This document shows, piece by piece, positions 1 through 8,412 of a DNA stretch of 64,000 bases. Below the pieces are notes generated by a model. That model was not told the origin of the DNA and did not search any database. It saw only the letters and a program-made list of their open reading frames with translations. Every line of letters starts with the position of its first letter. Position 1 is the stretch's first letter. This DNA comes from Litoribacillus peritrichatus. Its GTDB lineage: Bacteria > Pseudomonadota > Gammaproteobacteria > Pseudomonadales > Litoribrevibacteraceae. The DNA is taken from NCBI RefSeq assembly GCF_039537985.1, contig NZ_BAABBN010000004.1, positions 1,674,001-1,738,000 of the forward strand. The letters run 5' to 3'. The position numbers and the translations under genes are program-made.

Positions 1-249
1 CAGCACACCAACGTTATCAGCAGGGTTAGTTACACGACTGAATGACATCAGAAAAGGCGTCATGGCTTCACCAGTAGCACACCCCATTTGAGTATCATCA
101 ATTGAAAGTACATAAGGTACAGCATGGGCAGCACTGTAGCCTGCCATGGTGTCGCCTGTGGTTTTATAAATAAGATTACAACCTGACCCCATTAAGGCCA
201 AAGTAACAACTGATACAATTTTTTTCAGCTTGTTATTATTGTTTTTCAC
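1..249 (-). CDS. Lipoprotein, 5' part only (possibly TRAP-associated TatT-like)
   Basis: The reading frame runs off the window edge, so only the first 83 residues are visible. They begin with a basic, Lys/Asn-rich n-region, a hydrophobic stretch and a lipobox ending LMGSGC, so the mature protein should be anchored by a lipidated cysteine at about residue 24. The following GYSAAHAVPYVL and DDTQMGCATGEAM segments remind me of proteins annotated as TRAP-transporter TatT component lipoproteins, but this is recollection and not a computed match. The start is GTG; an AAAGG lies about 8 bases upstream and supports it over the in-frame GTG nine bases earlier. No ATG is available in this frame. Confidence 0.6.
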   Translation of the reverse strand, partial: MKNNNNKLKKIVSVVTLALMGSGCNLIYKTTGDTMAGYSAAHAVPYVLSIDDTQMGCATGEAMTPFLMSFSRVTNPADNVGVL

Positions 250-440
250 TGCATTCACCTTTGCTAGCTTTAGGGCCTCTCACAGTCCTGCGGAAGCCTT
301 CTTATTTGGATCGTCATCATACTAACCTCATCTTATGAGCTAAGCATGCGTTTAGACGACATCTTGTCGTTATTTAGCACAAAACAACGATAATTTGAGA
401 AAGTTATCACATATTAACTAAGATAATTAGTCTTTTTACT

Positions 441-842
441 CTAATACAACCAACCTCCGATAATAAAGCCCATGATTGCAAAGCGACCCACATGAAAACC
501 ACCGTCAATAAGCCACTGCTTGAAACTGCATTGCGCAAATTGGTAGTTAATTCCCAACGATGCCATCACAAAAAACGCCCCCACACCAGCGCCTTTCAAA
601 GCGCCAAACCAAGCTGTCGTCTCATGGTATAGCACCAAGCTCAACATGGCCGATGAAAACAATGTTGAAAGAAAGGTTAAGCCAAAAACCCGAACCGGAC
701 TACCAAGGTTCTGATCGGTATTGATAGCTGCCTCCTTCGCCCAGGCCTCTAAAAATAAGAGGGGCGAATACCAAAGCGCACCAAAAAGAAATGTAGCAAT
801 GGCCGCCGCAAAAACCGCAATCAGATTGATGTCTAAACTCAT
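441..842 (-). CDS. DUF1761 family membrane protein
   Basis: A 133-residue integral membrane protein with four hydrophobic segments. It opens with a first helix followed by GALWYSPLLF, the pattern I associate with the DUF1761 family. The family has no assigned biochemical role, so only an inner-membrane location can be inferred. A GAGGTGG Shine-Dalgarno sequence precedes the ATG, which supports the start. It lies alone between the lipoprotein gene and the peroxidase gene, all on the same strand, with about 190 bases to the lipoprotein start, so co-transcription with it is uncertain. Confidence 0.7.
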   Translation of the reverse strand: MSLDINLIAVFAAAIATFLFGALWYSPLLFLEAWAKEAAINTDQNLGSPVRVFGLTFLSTLFSSAMLSLVLYHETTAWFGALKGAGVGAFFVMASLGINYQFAQCSFKQWLIDGGFHVGRFAIMGFIIGGWLY

Positions 843-974
843 TCAACCACCTCGTACATACCTTCTAGAGTTAGCCATGAAACCAAGATTACACAATGTT
901 ACCTGAGTTAACATTAAGAAACCTGCGTGATAGCACATTTTTGGATACTCATTTTCTTTTATCAGCAGATAACA

Positions 975-1006
975 AAAAGGGCTTCCAAGTAACCGGAAAC
1001 CCTTTT
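975..1006 (-). terminator. Rho-independent terminator after the peroxidase gene
   Basis: An inverted repeat (AAAAGGGcTTCC and GGAAaCCCTTTT, 8-base loop, one mismatch) lies about 43 bases beyond the stop codon of the di-haem peroxidase gene. The A/T ends of the stem give it a U-run in either orientation. Confidence 0.65.
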
Positions 1007-1048
1007 CGTTTAATTTGAACTGATAATTTATAAGCTCAGACGGATAAC

Positions 1049-2566
1049 TTACAGAAAACTCCCATCAGCGTTGACTGCATTGAGCTGAAGTCCATCCGGG
1101 CCAGCGTCTGCCGTATCAGGAATCCAAGGCGCAAGACAAGTGCGGCTTTCAACACAAGGATCGGTAAGCGCTTCCAGGAATGCCACTAACTGATTTACCT
1201 GTTCATCAGACAAAGTAAGGTCAGAAGCAAATTCTTCGGACTCACCTGCAAGCCGATCTGCGTCCAGTTTATCCACCGCTAATAACGAATTCGTCCGAGC
1301 ATCCGGATACAAAGCAGCGCAGCCGGTAACCGTAGTAAATTGCGTCAATTGGCACCAGCCACCATCCACATCAAAGTAATCTGTCACCTGCCCTCTCGGG
1401 TTAGTGTAATGTCTCACCACATCTTCGAGCGTCTGATAAGAACCAGTATGACCGTATGGCGCAGTCGCAGAAATATTCAAAAGTGTTGGGGTTCTGAACT
1501 TATAACGGTCAGCAACATCACCCGTTTCACGCTCTCGGCCAAAATCATCATTACCTGCCGAAGCGTTCACATTACCTTTGCCGTTACCTATTAAAGGAAA
1601 AGCCACCACATGATGGCTTTCGTCAGTGAAGAAGTCGCCGCTATGGCAGCCTGAACAACCTGCACCACTGTCTTCCCGTGCAGTAAAAAATAAGACTGCA
1701 CCCAGTTTTTGTGTTTCCGTCAACGCCGCAGTATTACCTGCAACATAAGCCGACCAAGGCGTATTGGTAAACACCATGGAACGTTCGTACTCGCCTATGG
1801 CTTCGGCAATGTTGTCATACGTTATCAAGGTTGCTGCGTCAGCCGTTGAACTGAATCCGGTTTGGAACTCGGTTAACCAATCGGCATCCCCCTGAAGGCG
1901 AGTTGCCAGAGCCGTTCTTACGGTATCGTTATCATTGCCGGCTTCAAACACATTACCGCGCATTTCTTCGTTCGATGTCACCGGAAAACGGGCCTGCGCC
2001 GCTGCCAGCGTTTGGCCAACAGCCACACCGGCATCCGCCACACCGAAAGCACTGTCCGGTGTGCGAATGCCTGAGTTGGCACCATTCACACCACTTTCTT
2101 TACCTATGCTTTCTACACGAGAATCATGAAACATCACTTGATCCCACAGACCAAGATTAAACACCGTCGGCGCATTTCGCGGCACATTAGGTGCGCCGTC
2201 GCCATTATGAACACGTCCAAGTCCTAAAAGATCAACAGAGGCAGCGTTAACACCGACAGGCAATGAAAGATTATCACCACCGCCCAAAACCGGATGATGA
2301 CAAGTAACGCACGCACTGTCCTGATCACCACCTAAATTCTTGGTATAGAATAATTTCATGCCCAACTGGGCTTTCAGGTCGGTGATGTTAGGTAAATCTC
2401 GGTTTGTGGTTGGATCGCCGGTTAAATTTTCACTCGCAATCAATGCACTTAAGTTGGTATCAAGCTCAGAAACCCCTGAACTTGAAGAAGAACTGTCACT
2501 GCAGGCCGATATAAACGCAGTGGCCAACACCACTGTGGGTAAGCACCATGTTCGTTGTATTTTCAT
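1049..2566 (-). CDS. Di-haem cytochrome c peroxidase / MauG-family lipoprotein
   Basis: A 505-residue exported protein with two c-type haem sites, CVTCH at residues 86-90 and CSGCH at 304-308, the two-domain layout of bacterial cytochrome c peroxidases and MauG-like enzymes. These reduce H2O2 or oxidise a protein substrate in the periplasm. The N-terminus ends in a lipobox-like FISAC with Cys22, followed by a run of serines, so it is probably lipid-anchored. It is longer than classical CcpA proteins (about 320-350), with the extra length lying between the haem motifs and at the C-terminus. The substrate cannot be told from sequence. The gene is monocistronic with its own terminator. Confidence 0.85.
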   Translation of the reverse strand: MKIQRTWCLPTVVLATAFISACSDSSSSSSGVSELDTNLSALIASENLTGDPTTNRDLPNITDLKAQLGMKLFYTKNLGGDQDSACVTCHHPVLGGGDNLSLPVGVNAASVDLLGLGRVHNGDGAPNVPRNAPTVFNLGLWDQVMFHDSRVESIGKESGVNGANSGIRTPDSAFGVADAGVAVGQTLAAAQARFPVTSNEEMRGNVFEAGNDNDTVRTALATRLQGDADWLTEFQTGFSSTADAATLITYDNIAEAIGEYERSMVFTNTPWSAYVAGNTAALTETQKLGAVLFFTAREDSGAGCSGCHSGDFFTDESHHVVAFPLIGNGKGNVNASAGNDDFGRERETGDVADRYKFRTPTLLNISATAPYGHTGSYQTLEDVVRHYTNPRGQVTDYFDVDGGWCQLTQFTTVTGCAALYPDARTNSLLAVDKLDADRLAGESEEFASDLTLSDEQVNQLVAFLEALTDPCVESRTCLAPWIPDTADAGPDGLQLNAVNADGSFL

Positions 2567-2747
2567 AATTTCCTCATCAGTTATTATTGTATCTTCGGCT
2601 TTTATTAGAATTTTTTATTAGCCACTCAAGGATACAACAAAAATATGAGACACAAGCACCGTGTGTAATCGCGTGTAAGCGCGACCGACATTTATCACCT
2701 TAACAAATCAGCGGATTGAGCAAGGGAGTCATTTAAAGCCAATGTCA

Positions 2748-3908
2748 CTAATCCGGCCAATGCCAGGAAGGTTGATCCAGCAACCCTTGACCCAAAACTT
2801 CCGTTTGCCCCAATACCTTTTCTAGCTCAATGGCACAACAGCCGGGATCACTATTTAAAGCTGCAATCAGCCGACTGGCATGAGATACCACCCAAATTTG
2901 TGAATGTTGAGAGGCATGAATAATCAGCTTAGCCAACGCGGGTAACAAATCCGGATGCAGGCTGGTTTCCGGTTCGTTCAACACCATCATGCCCGGCGGC
3001 CTTGGCGTCAGCAACGCCGCCACCAACAACAAATACCTTAAAGTACCATCGGACAACTCCGATGCGGTTAACGGCCTCAATAAACCTTCCTGATAAAACG
3101 CGAGCGTAAAACGACCGTCCTCATGACGATCAATACGAATACGAGCGCCAGGAAATGCATTATCAATCGCCTCTTCCAGTGCTTTGTGGTCGCCAATTTC
3201 AAAAATAGTCTGCAATGCTGCTGCGAGATCTCGGCCATCATGATGAAGTACCGGAGTTCTCGTCCCCAGCTGGGGCAATCTTGCCGGGGCTGCTTTATCC
3301 GTTCGGAAGTGATCGTAAAAACGCCAACTTCGAATTAACTCCCGCATATGAAAAACCACTGGCGAAGAGGTCGGGTCCGAGATCTGATCAAACATACTTG
3401 TAAAAGAACTCAGATGTTGAGCAACCACGTTCCAACGTCGCCCTTCCCGTACCCGAACCATGGGGCCTTTACGGTCTACCAATAAATTAGCTGGCCGATA
3501 TGAAGGGCCAGCCCAAATACACTCCCGCTTAATTTCAGGGTCCAAAGAAAACAAGGAAGGTGAAGGCTTTGGAACCCCCAGAGAAACGGCGTAACCAAAT
3601 TCCTCCGTCGCAAAACCTAATCGTAATCGGACAGCATCTTTCCTCGGGCCACCCTGAACAGGTACTTCGCCACTTTTCATACGATCGGAAATGGTTTCGG
3701 GCCCTGCCCAAAATGTTGATTCCAATCCGCCTTCACGAGCAAGAGAATTCACCACGCCGCCCTGAGCCGTATCGGCTAACAACCTTAACGCCCGATACAA
3801 GTTGGACTTGCCGCTGCCATTAGCCCCGGTGACCACATTCAACGACCCCAAAGACATTTTTAAATCCAGAACCGAACGGTAATTATTTATGGCAAACGCT
3901 GTAATCAT
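2748..3908 (-). CDS. RecF/SMC-like AAA ATPase (COG4637-type)
   Basis: A 386-residue soluble ATPase. A Walker A motif GANGSGKS occupies residues 28-35, following an N-terminal strand and YRSV segment typical of the RecF/SMC/OLD head fold. Towards the C-terminus are LSDGTLRYLLL (signature-like) and a Walker B-like region VLNEPETSLHPDL. The usual acidic residue before the catalytic Glu is Asn here; I recall this as normal in the COG4637 predicted ATPases. There is no nuclease domain or partner gene nearby. The function is unknown; DNA maintenance or defence is possible by family resemblance only. It sits just downstream of the MAPEG gene with an 11-base gap, so the two may be co-transcribed. Confidence 0.75.
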   Translation of the reverse strand: MITAFAINNYRSVLDLKMSLGSLNVVTGANGSGKSNLYRALRLLADTAQGGVVNSLAREGGLESTFWAGPETISDRMKSGEVPVQGGPRKDAVRLRLGFATEEFGYAVSLGVPKPSPSLFSLDPEIKRECIWAGPSYRPANLLVDRKGPMVRVREGRRWNVVAQHLSSFTSMFDQISDPTSSPVVFHMRELIRSWRFYDHFRTDKAAPARLPQLGTRTPVLHHDGRDLAAALQTIFEIGDHKALEEAIDNAFPGARIRIDRHEDGRFTLAFYQEGLLRPLTASELSDGTLRYLLLVAALLTPRPPGMMVLNEPETSLHPDLLPALAKLIIHASQHSQIWVVSHASRLIAALNSDPGCCAIELEKVLGQTEVLGQGLLDQPSWHWPD

Positions 3909-3919
3909 TCCTTAAAAAC

Positions 3920-4342
3920 CTAACTAGTCGAAGCAATATGAATGGCCGTAATCACTGTCATACACAGCAAGATCAAAACCCCTAAAGCAAACGCTTTCAT
4001 TCGAAAAGGCACAAAATTGGACGTCACATGAACGTAGGCATGAACATAGCGAGTGACGACATATACCCACGCCAAATAGATAATGGCCGAGGAAACCACA
4101 TTCAGGCCGAACAATATGAGACATAAAACATAAAACAACATCGGCGTTTCAAATTGATTCGCGATGTTATTTGAAACCTTCACCACAGCGCTCGGCCATT
4201 TCCGATTATCGAGCGCAGTTTCTTCCGAATTGACAGTGCCAGACTGCATCGCTTCTTTTTTTCTGAGCAACAATAAAATAAACAGCATTAACGTCAAGAA
4301 CACCTGCGCCAATACAGGTAACAAAATTGCAGTTTCAGTCAT
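3920..4342 (-). CDS. MAPEG family membrane protein
   Basis: A 140-residue protein with four predicted transmembrane segments: an N-terminal helix, an asparagine-rich loop (NNIANQFETPMLFY), then three further helices. The FETPMLFY segment and the RYVHAYVH segment are characteristic of the MAPEG superfamily (membrane-associated eicosanoid and glutathione metabolism proteins). Bacterial members have been linked to glutathione-dependent detoxification, but the substrate is unknown here. It lies between the MarR regulator (40-base gap) and the ATPase on the same strand, so it may belong to the MarR-controlled transcript. Confidence 0.8.
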   Translation of the reverse strand: MTETAILLPVLAQVFLTLMLFILLLLRKKEAMQSGTVNSEETALDNRKWPSAVVKVSNNIANQFETPMLFYVLCLILFGLNVVSSAIIYLAWVYVVTRYVHAYVHVTSNFVPFRMKAFALGVLILLCMTVITAIHIASTS

Positions 4343-4382
4343 AAGTTACGCCCATCCATGAGTTAATTAATTGAAACCGATA

Positions 4383-4838
4383 TTAAAACAAGGTTTTGAT
4401 TTTCTCTAACTGTTTCAAGAGCGTCATTAGGGTCTTTTCTCCCAGCTCAGCCATTAAAACCTGATCCAAGTCGGCCAACAATTGCCGGGAATCCGACATC
4501 AAACGTTCTCCCAACTCCGTAAATACGATTGGCTTCTGTTTTCCTTCGTTACTGACTTGCTCCAAGAACCCCATTTGACACAAGGTTTTCACTGTTTTTG
4601 CCACCATTTGCCGAGAAACCCCTAAATTTCTGGCAATTTCTGACCCGTAATTTTCGCCACACTCTAAAGCGCCTAGAAAATTAAGCACAGAAGGCGTCGC
4701 GGCCTCGTACCCCTTCTCTTTTAAAGCCTTAGCTAAATACCAGGAAATTTTATCTTGTACTTCAGACACACCAAAAACCAGCTGCAACGAATGACTTTCA
4801 ACCATTGGCACTTCTTTTTTTGTCAACACAGTTGACAT
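4383..4838 (-). CDS. MarR-family transcriptional regulator
   Basis: A 151-residue winged-helix regulator. The helix-turn-helix lies around residues 65-100 (YGSEIARNLGVSRQMVAKTV), followed by a short wing (NEGKQKPIVFTELG) and a C-terminal dimerisation helix. A GGAGG four bases before the ATG fixes the start. One 17-base palindrome covers the first codons of the gene and a near-identical one lies 44 bases upstream, consistent with autorepression and with control of the divergent membrane-protein gene. The inducing ligand is unknown. The MAPEG and ATPase genes follow on the same strand. Confidence 0.85.
   Translation of the reverse strand: MSTVLTKKEVPMVESHSLQLVFGVSEVQDKISWYLAKALKEKGYEAATPSVLNFLGALECGENYGSEIARNLGVSRQMVAKTVKTLCQMGFLEQVSNEGKQKPIVFTELGERLMSDSRQLLADLDQVLMAELGEKTLMTLLKQLEKIKTLF
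4821..4837. promoter_or_regulatory. Putative MarR operator 1
   Basis: Perfect palindrome TGTCAACACAGTTGACA (7-base arms, 3-base centre) overlapping the start codon of the MarR-family gene. The same motif recurs at 4865-4881. Confidence 0.6.
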
Positions 4839-4864
4839 AACACCTCCAAAACAGGCAATCTATA

Positions 4865-4899
4865 TGTCAACTTAGTTTACATAAGTTAACTTCTTATGT
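4865..4899. promoter_or_regulatory. Putative MarR operator 2 with adjoining inverted repeat
   Basis: TGTCAACTTAGTTTACA at 4865-4881 matches operator 1 with one arm mismatch. It overlaps a second perfect inverted repeat, ACATAAG and CTTATGT, at 4879-4899. All lie in the divergent region between the MarR gene and the membrane-protein gene starting at 4985. Confidence 0.55.
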
Positions 4900-4984
4900 C
4901 TCAACAACTTTATACGTCTCAACAACAGAGACAACCATAAAGCTAACCATGAACGCCGCTACGCCACACAAAGAGGTCTAAACA

Positions 4985-5383
4985 ATGAAGCTCACCTATA
5001 TTTTGTACACAAATGCTTTCAGTTGCCTGTGTTTCGGCAGTCTGTTCAGTTTATGGCCACAGAAATCGGCCACTTTTTTATCACCGGAAACACCAGCTCA
5101 CACCTTAGTACTCACTTTTACAGGTATTGCTTTGCTATTGAACGGTATCCATTTAATGGCCACTGCAATGCAGAAAACCCCTTCCCGGTTAGTCGTCCGA
5201 TATTTCGCTGTCGGCGACCTTGCATGGGTAATAGCAACGGCAATCATTATTTATTTGGATCAGTGGATTACCAGTGCTGAAGGATTAATTGCGTCACTTT
5301 TGGTTGCAGCTGCCGTCGGCGTGCTCGGCAGTTCTCAATGGGTATTGAGTTATCGGCATACAGATCCAGTCAGCGATGTCTAG
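4985..5383 (+). CDS. Small four-helix membrane protein, uncharacterised
   Basis: A 132-residue hydrophobic protein with four likely transmembrane helices (about residues 5-25, 40-60, 75-92 and 100-122) and a short soluble tail. I do not recognise a family with certainty. An AGAGG upstream of the ATG supports the start. It is transcribed divergently from the MarR regulator and shares the palindromic operators, so it is probably a target of that repressor. The 3' end converges on the MocR-type gene 14 bases away. Confidence 0.65.
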   Translation: MKLTYILYTNAFSCLCFGSLFSLWPQKSATFLSPETPAHTLVLTFTGIALLLNGIHLMATAMQKTPSRLVVRYFAVGDLAWVIATAIIIYLDQWITSAEGLIASLLVAAAVGVLGSSQWVLSYRHTDPVSDV

Positions 5384-5397
5384 TCCTGACACAGCGA

Positions 5398-6909
5398 TCA
5401 CAAAGCGTCATAGGCATTCTTTAACGCCAGAATTGCTTGTTGGATTTCCACAGGGGAAAACGACGCGTACCCCAAAATCAATCCGGGTTGTGTCACTTCA
5501 TACCGATAAAACTTAGAGGTTGTCATTAATTCAAGGCCTGAGTGTGAAAAAGCAGCTGCAACCCGCTCTTCTTTCACTTCGGGATGCAACCAGCCAACCA
5601 GGTGTAAACCCGCATCCAACGAGGGCACAGACATCACGTGAGACAAATGCTTGTGCGCCTGTTCTGTTAATACAGCTTGCCTTTCTATATAAAGCGTCCG
5701 CATTCGTCGAAGATGTCGGGCAAAGTGCCCTTCATTAATAAAATCGGCAAGTACAGCCTGCTCCAGAGGTGGTGAATGACGATCCACTAACCAACGTACT
5801 GACGCCAGAGGCTGAATAAGCTCATCATCAACCACCATATAGCCCAGCCTCAGAGCGGGAAAAAGTAACTTACTGAAACTGCCAAAATAAATCACTCTGC
5901 CTTTTTCCGCCATCGAAAAGAGAGTCGCTAACGGCCTGCCACGATATTGATATTCACCGTTATAATCGTCTTCAATGATGAGCGCCCCTGCCGCAGATGC
6001 CCAACTCAGCAGCGCTTTTCGGCGAGCCTGAGACATAGTAATGCCAAGCGGAAAGTGACTGGCCGGTGTCACATACACCAACTTGGCCCTTTTGACCGTG
6101 TCGGCCAGTACATCTACATCCAAACCTTCTTGATCGACAGGAATTGAAACCACTTTGGCACCTGCCATTTCAAATGCTATGGCCGCCGGGGTATAACCAG
6201 GCTCTTCAAAAACAACCACATCGCCGGGATTAATCAATAACTGAGCCAACAGCGCTACGCCTTGTTGTGCACCTGCGGAAATAAAGATATTTTCACTTTT
6301 GGCTGTAATCCCCCGAGAGGCCCCCAAATACCCTGAAATGGCCTCCCTTAATGCCTCAAAACCACATGCATTACTTTTATCCAACCAACTCCAGGACGTA
6401 TTTTTAAGACGACGGTGCGTCAACTGAGTCCACAAGGATGTCGGAAACTCTCGGCAAGCCGGGGTATGCGCCCGGAAAGGTCGAGCGTCTGAACCATCCT
6501 CCATTGGCACCGCAAACTGAATGGCTTCTGCAGCATGATACCGTTCAGCCAGCTCAATCTTAATAGGAGTGCCCTGCTCAATAAGCGACTGTTTTCTGGT
6601 TTGACTGCCAGTCAACGTGTTGGCCGGAAAGTCTTTTGACACCAACGTACCGGAACCTTTTTCCGTCACTATAAAGCCTTCGACCGTTAACTGCTCATAA
6701 GCATTAATGACCGTATTCCGTCCCACACCCAATTCTGATGACAACTGCCTGGTCGAAGGCAAACGCTCATTCGGTTTGAGTCGGCCGCACCAAATGGCAT
6801 CTCTAAGTTGTTCTTCCAGCTGACGAAACAACGGTTTCTCAGAATCAGGGGTAATCACCAAGGCATCAAACTGAAAGCGCTGAGAAACTCCGGTGCGATT
6901 AGAGGCCAT
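5398..6909 (-). CDS. MocR-type regulator (GntR helix-turn-helix fused to aminotransferase domain)
   Basis: An N-terminal winged helix (LPSTRQLSSELGVGRNTV region) is joined to a fold-type I aminotransferase domain with EDDYNGEYQYRG and the PLP-lysine segment YFGSFSKLLFPALRLGY. This is the layout of MocR/PdxR/GabR regulators, which use PLP as an effector-binding group. The frame stays open to 7014, but the ATG at 6909 has AGGA eight bases upstream and gives a normal MocR length of 503 residues. The original target was probably the divergent DJ-1/PfpI gene, which now lies beyond a duplicated and interrupted region. A degraded second copy lies at 7818-8412. Confidence 0.85.
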   Translation of the reverse strand: MASNRTGVSQRFQFDALVITPDSEKPLFRQLEEQLRDAIWCGRLKPNERLPSTRQLSSELGVGRNTVINAYEQLTVEGFIVTEKGSGTLVSKDFPANTLTGSQTRKQSLIEQGTPIKIELAERYHAAEAIQFAVPMEDGSDARPFRAHTPACREFPTSLWTQLTHRRLKNTSWSWLDKSNACGFEALREAISGYLGASRGITAKSENIFISAGAQQGVALLAQLLINPGDVVVFEEPGYTPAAIAFEMAGAKVVSIPVDQEGLDVDVLADTVKRAKLVYVTPASHFPLGITMSQARRKALLSWASAAGALIIEDDYNGEYQYRGRPLATLFSMAEKGRVIYFGSFSKLLFPALRLGYMVVDDELIQPLASVRWLVDRHSPPLEQAVLADFINEGHFARHLRRMRTLYIERQAVLTEQAHKHLSHVMSVPSLDAGLHLVGWLHPEVKEERVAAAFSHSGLELMTTSKFYRYEVTQPGLILGYASFSPVEIQQAILALKNAYDAL

Positions 6910-7117
6910 AAAGTGGTTCCTATCAGAAAGAAAAAGCGGATCTTTTAATAGACCCAGTATGCCATAAGATAACCCCATCTGAACAACCCAATTAAGGCCC
7001 GAATAAGCCAGCATGATCGAACCAGTTTTTTAACCCTAGAAGGAAAAACCAATAAAATATGCACTTTCCAAACATTCACTAAAGTCAACATTAACAGATC
7101 AGATCATGACCTTCTTT
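6083..7117. repeat. Direct repeat, left copy (MocR N-terminal two-thirds plus start of DJ-1 gene)
   Basis: This stretch is repeated at 7818-8620 at roughly 90 percent identity by eye, in the same orientation. The right copy lacks about 190 bases (around 6643-6832) and about 45 bases (around 6255-6300) of the left copy. Confidence 0.85.
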
Positions 7118-7121
7118 TAGG
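7052..7121 (+). pseudogene. Truncated 5' remnant of the DJ-1/PfpI gene
   Basis: It matches the first codons of the intact gene at 8556 (encoding KYALSKHSL, then STLT and IMTF) but begins ATA instead of ATG and runs into a TAG at 7119-7121. It marks the break point of the left duplicate beside the GNAT insert. Confidence 0.75.
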
Positions 7122-7229
7122 TATTGAAATAAAAATATTTTTTAATATTGAATGTCGTAAAAAACGAAAATGGATTTACGACGTGATGTCGTAGAATTAA
7201 CTGTAGGCACTAGGAGAGTATTCGAAATT

Positions 7230-7802
7230 ATGAAAATCAATTTACAGCCAACACTAGTTGGAGAAAATGTCACATTAAGACCATTGTCAGTTGATGATTT
7301 TGAAGGGTTATATGATGCTGCGTCAGATCCAGCAATTTGGGAGACGCATCCTGATAAACTTCGCTATCAACGTGATATCTTCAAAGAAAGGTTTTTTGAT
7401 GGCGCTATTTCCAGTGGAAGTGCTTTGGCTATCGTGTGTAACAAATCAAAAAAAATAATTGGTTCATCTCGATACTATGATGAAGAGCCAAAAAATAAAG
7501 AAATTGCTGTAGGGTATACTTTCATTGAGCGAGCTTTCTGGGGTAACGGAATCAATAAAGAACTTAAAGAATTGATGCTTAATTACATTTTCAAGTTTGT
7601 AGATCATGTTTGGTTTCATGTCGGAGAGGACAACCTGAGATCACGCAAGGCCGTAGAAAGCATCGGTGCAGTATTCTCGCATAGTGAAGAACAATACATT
7701 GAAGGTTCACCGTTTATTCAGCTATTTTATAAATTAAGCGAATCTGCAAAATTGCCTAACACTTATGAGCCTAACACTTATGAGCCTAACTCGGGTCAAT
7801 AG
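7230..7802 (+). CDS. GNAT family N-acetyltransferase
   Basis: A protein of about 190 residues with the GNAT_3-type pattern: TLRPLSVDDFEGLYD at the start, a central substrate region, YTFIERAFWGNGINKELKELM containing the acetyl-CoA pyrophosphate loop, and VGEDNLRSRKAVESIGA near the end. It resembles RimJ/RimL-type acetyltransferases; the substrate is unknown. The ATG at 7230 follows a GGAGA about 12 bases upstream; an upstream in-frame ATG at 7170 lacks one. The gene is visibly more AT-rich than its neighbours and lies exactly between the duplicated flanks, so it is probably acquired DNA. Its last residues (NTYEPNTYEP) come from a 15-base tandem repeat. Confidence 0.8.
   Translation: MKINLQPTLVGENVTLRPLSVDDFEGLYDAASDPAIWETHPDKLRYQRDIFKERFFDGAISSGSALAIVCNKSKKIIGSSRYYDEEPKNKEIAVGYTFIERAFWGNGINKELKELMLNYIFKFVDHVWFHVGEDNLRSRKAVESIGAVFSHSEEQYIEGSPFIQLFYKLSESAKLPNTYEPNTYEPNSGQ
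7754..7790 (+). repeat. 15-base tandem repeat carrying GCCTAAC heptamers
   Basis: GCCTAACACTTATGA occurs twice in tandem (7754-7768, 7769-7783) and is followed by a third GCCTAAC. The heptamer fits the RYYYAAC half of an integron attC core, but no matching GTTRRRY is visible downstream. Confidence 0.8.
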
Positions 7803-7817
7803 GCGAAGCGATGTCTT

Positions 7818-8412
7818 TGGCCTTTTTACCGTGTCAGCCAGTAAACCCACATCTATACCTTCTTGATCGAAAAGATTTGAAACCACTTTGGCAACTGCCA
7901 TTTCAAATGCTATGGCCGCCGGGGTATAACCAGACTCTTCAAAAACAACCACTTCCCCGGGATTAATCAATAACTGGGTATTTTTACTTTTGGCTATGAT
8001 CCCCCGAGAGGCCCCCAAATGCCCTGAAATGGCCTCCCTTAATGCATTAAAACCACAAGCATTGCTTTTATCCAACCAACTCCAGGACGTATTTTTAAGA
8101 CGACGGTGCGTCAACTGAGTCCACAAGGATGTCGGAAACTCTCGGCATGCCTGGGTATGCGCCCGAAACGGTCGATCGATTGAACCACCCTTCATTGGCA
8201 CCGCAAACTGAATCGCTTCTGCAGCATGATCCCCTTTAGCCAGCTCAATCTTAATAGGAGTGCCCTGCTCAAAAAGCGACTGTTTTCTGGTTTGACTGCC
8301 AGTCAACGTCTTGGCCGGAAAGCCTTTTGGCACCAAGTTTCTCAGAATATGGGGTAATCACCAAGGCATCAAACTGAAAACGCTAAGAAACTCCGGTGCG
8401 ATTAGAGGCCAT
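7818..8412 (-). pseudogene. Degraded second copy of the MocR-type regulator
   Basis: It corresponds to the first two-thirds of the intact MocR gene, beginning at the equivalent ATG (8412). About 190 bases covering most of the DNA-binding domain are missing, a further in-frame deletion of about 14 residues removes the ISAGAQQG segment, and homology stops near 7818 before the PLP-lysine region. An open frame of 200 residues persists inside it, but the product lacks the helix-turn-helix and the cofactor lysine and should be non-functional. Confidence 0.85.

Noticed and set aside
2748..3908. ATPase as part of an anti-phage system
   Set aside because: It has no nuclease, reverse transcriptase or effector gene beside it; the neighbours are a MAPEG protein and a MarR regulator. 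The fold alone is not enough.
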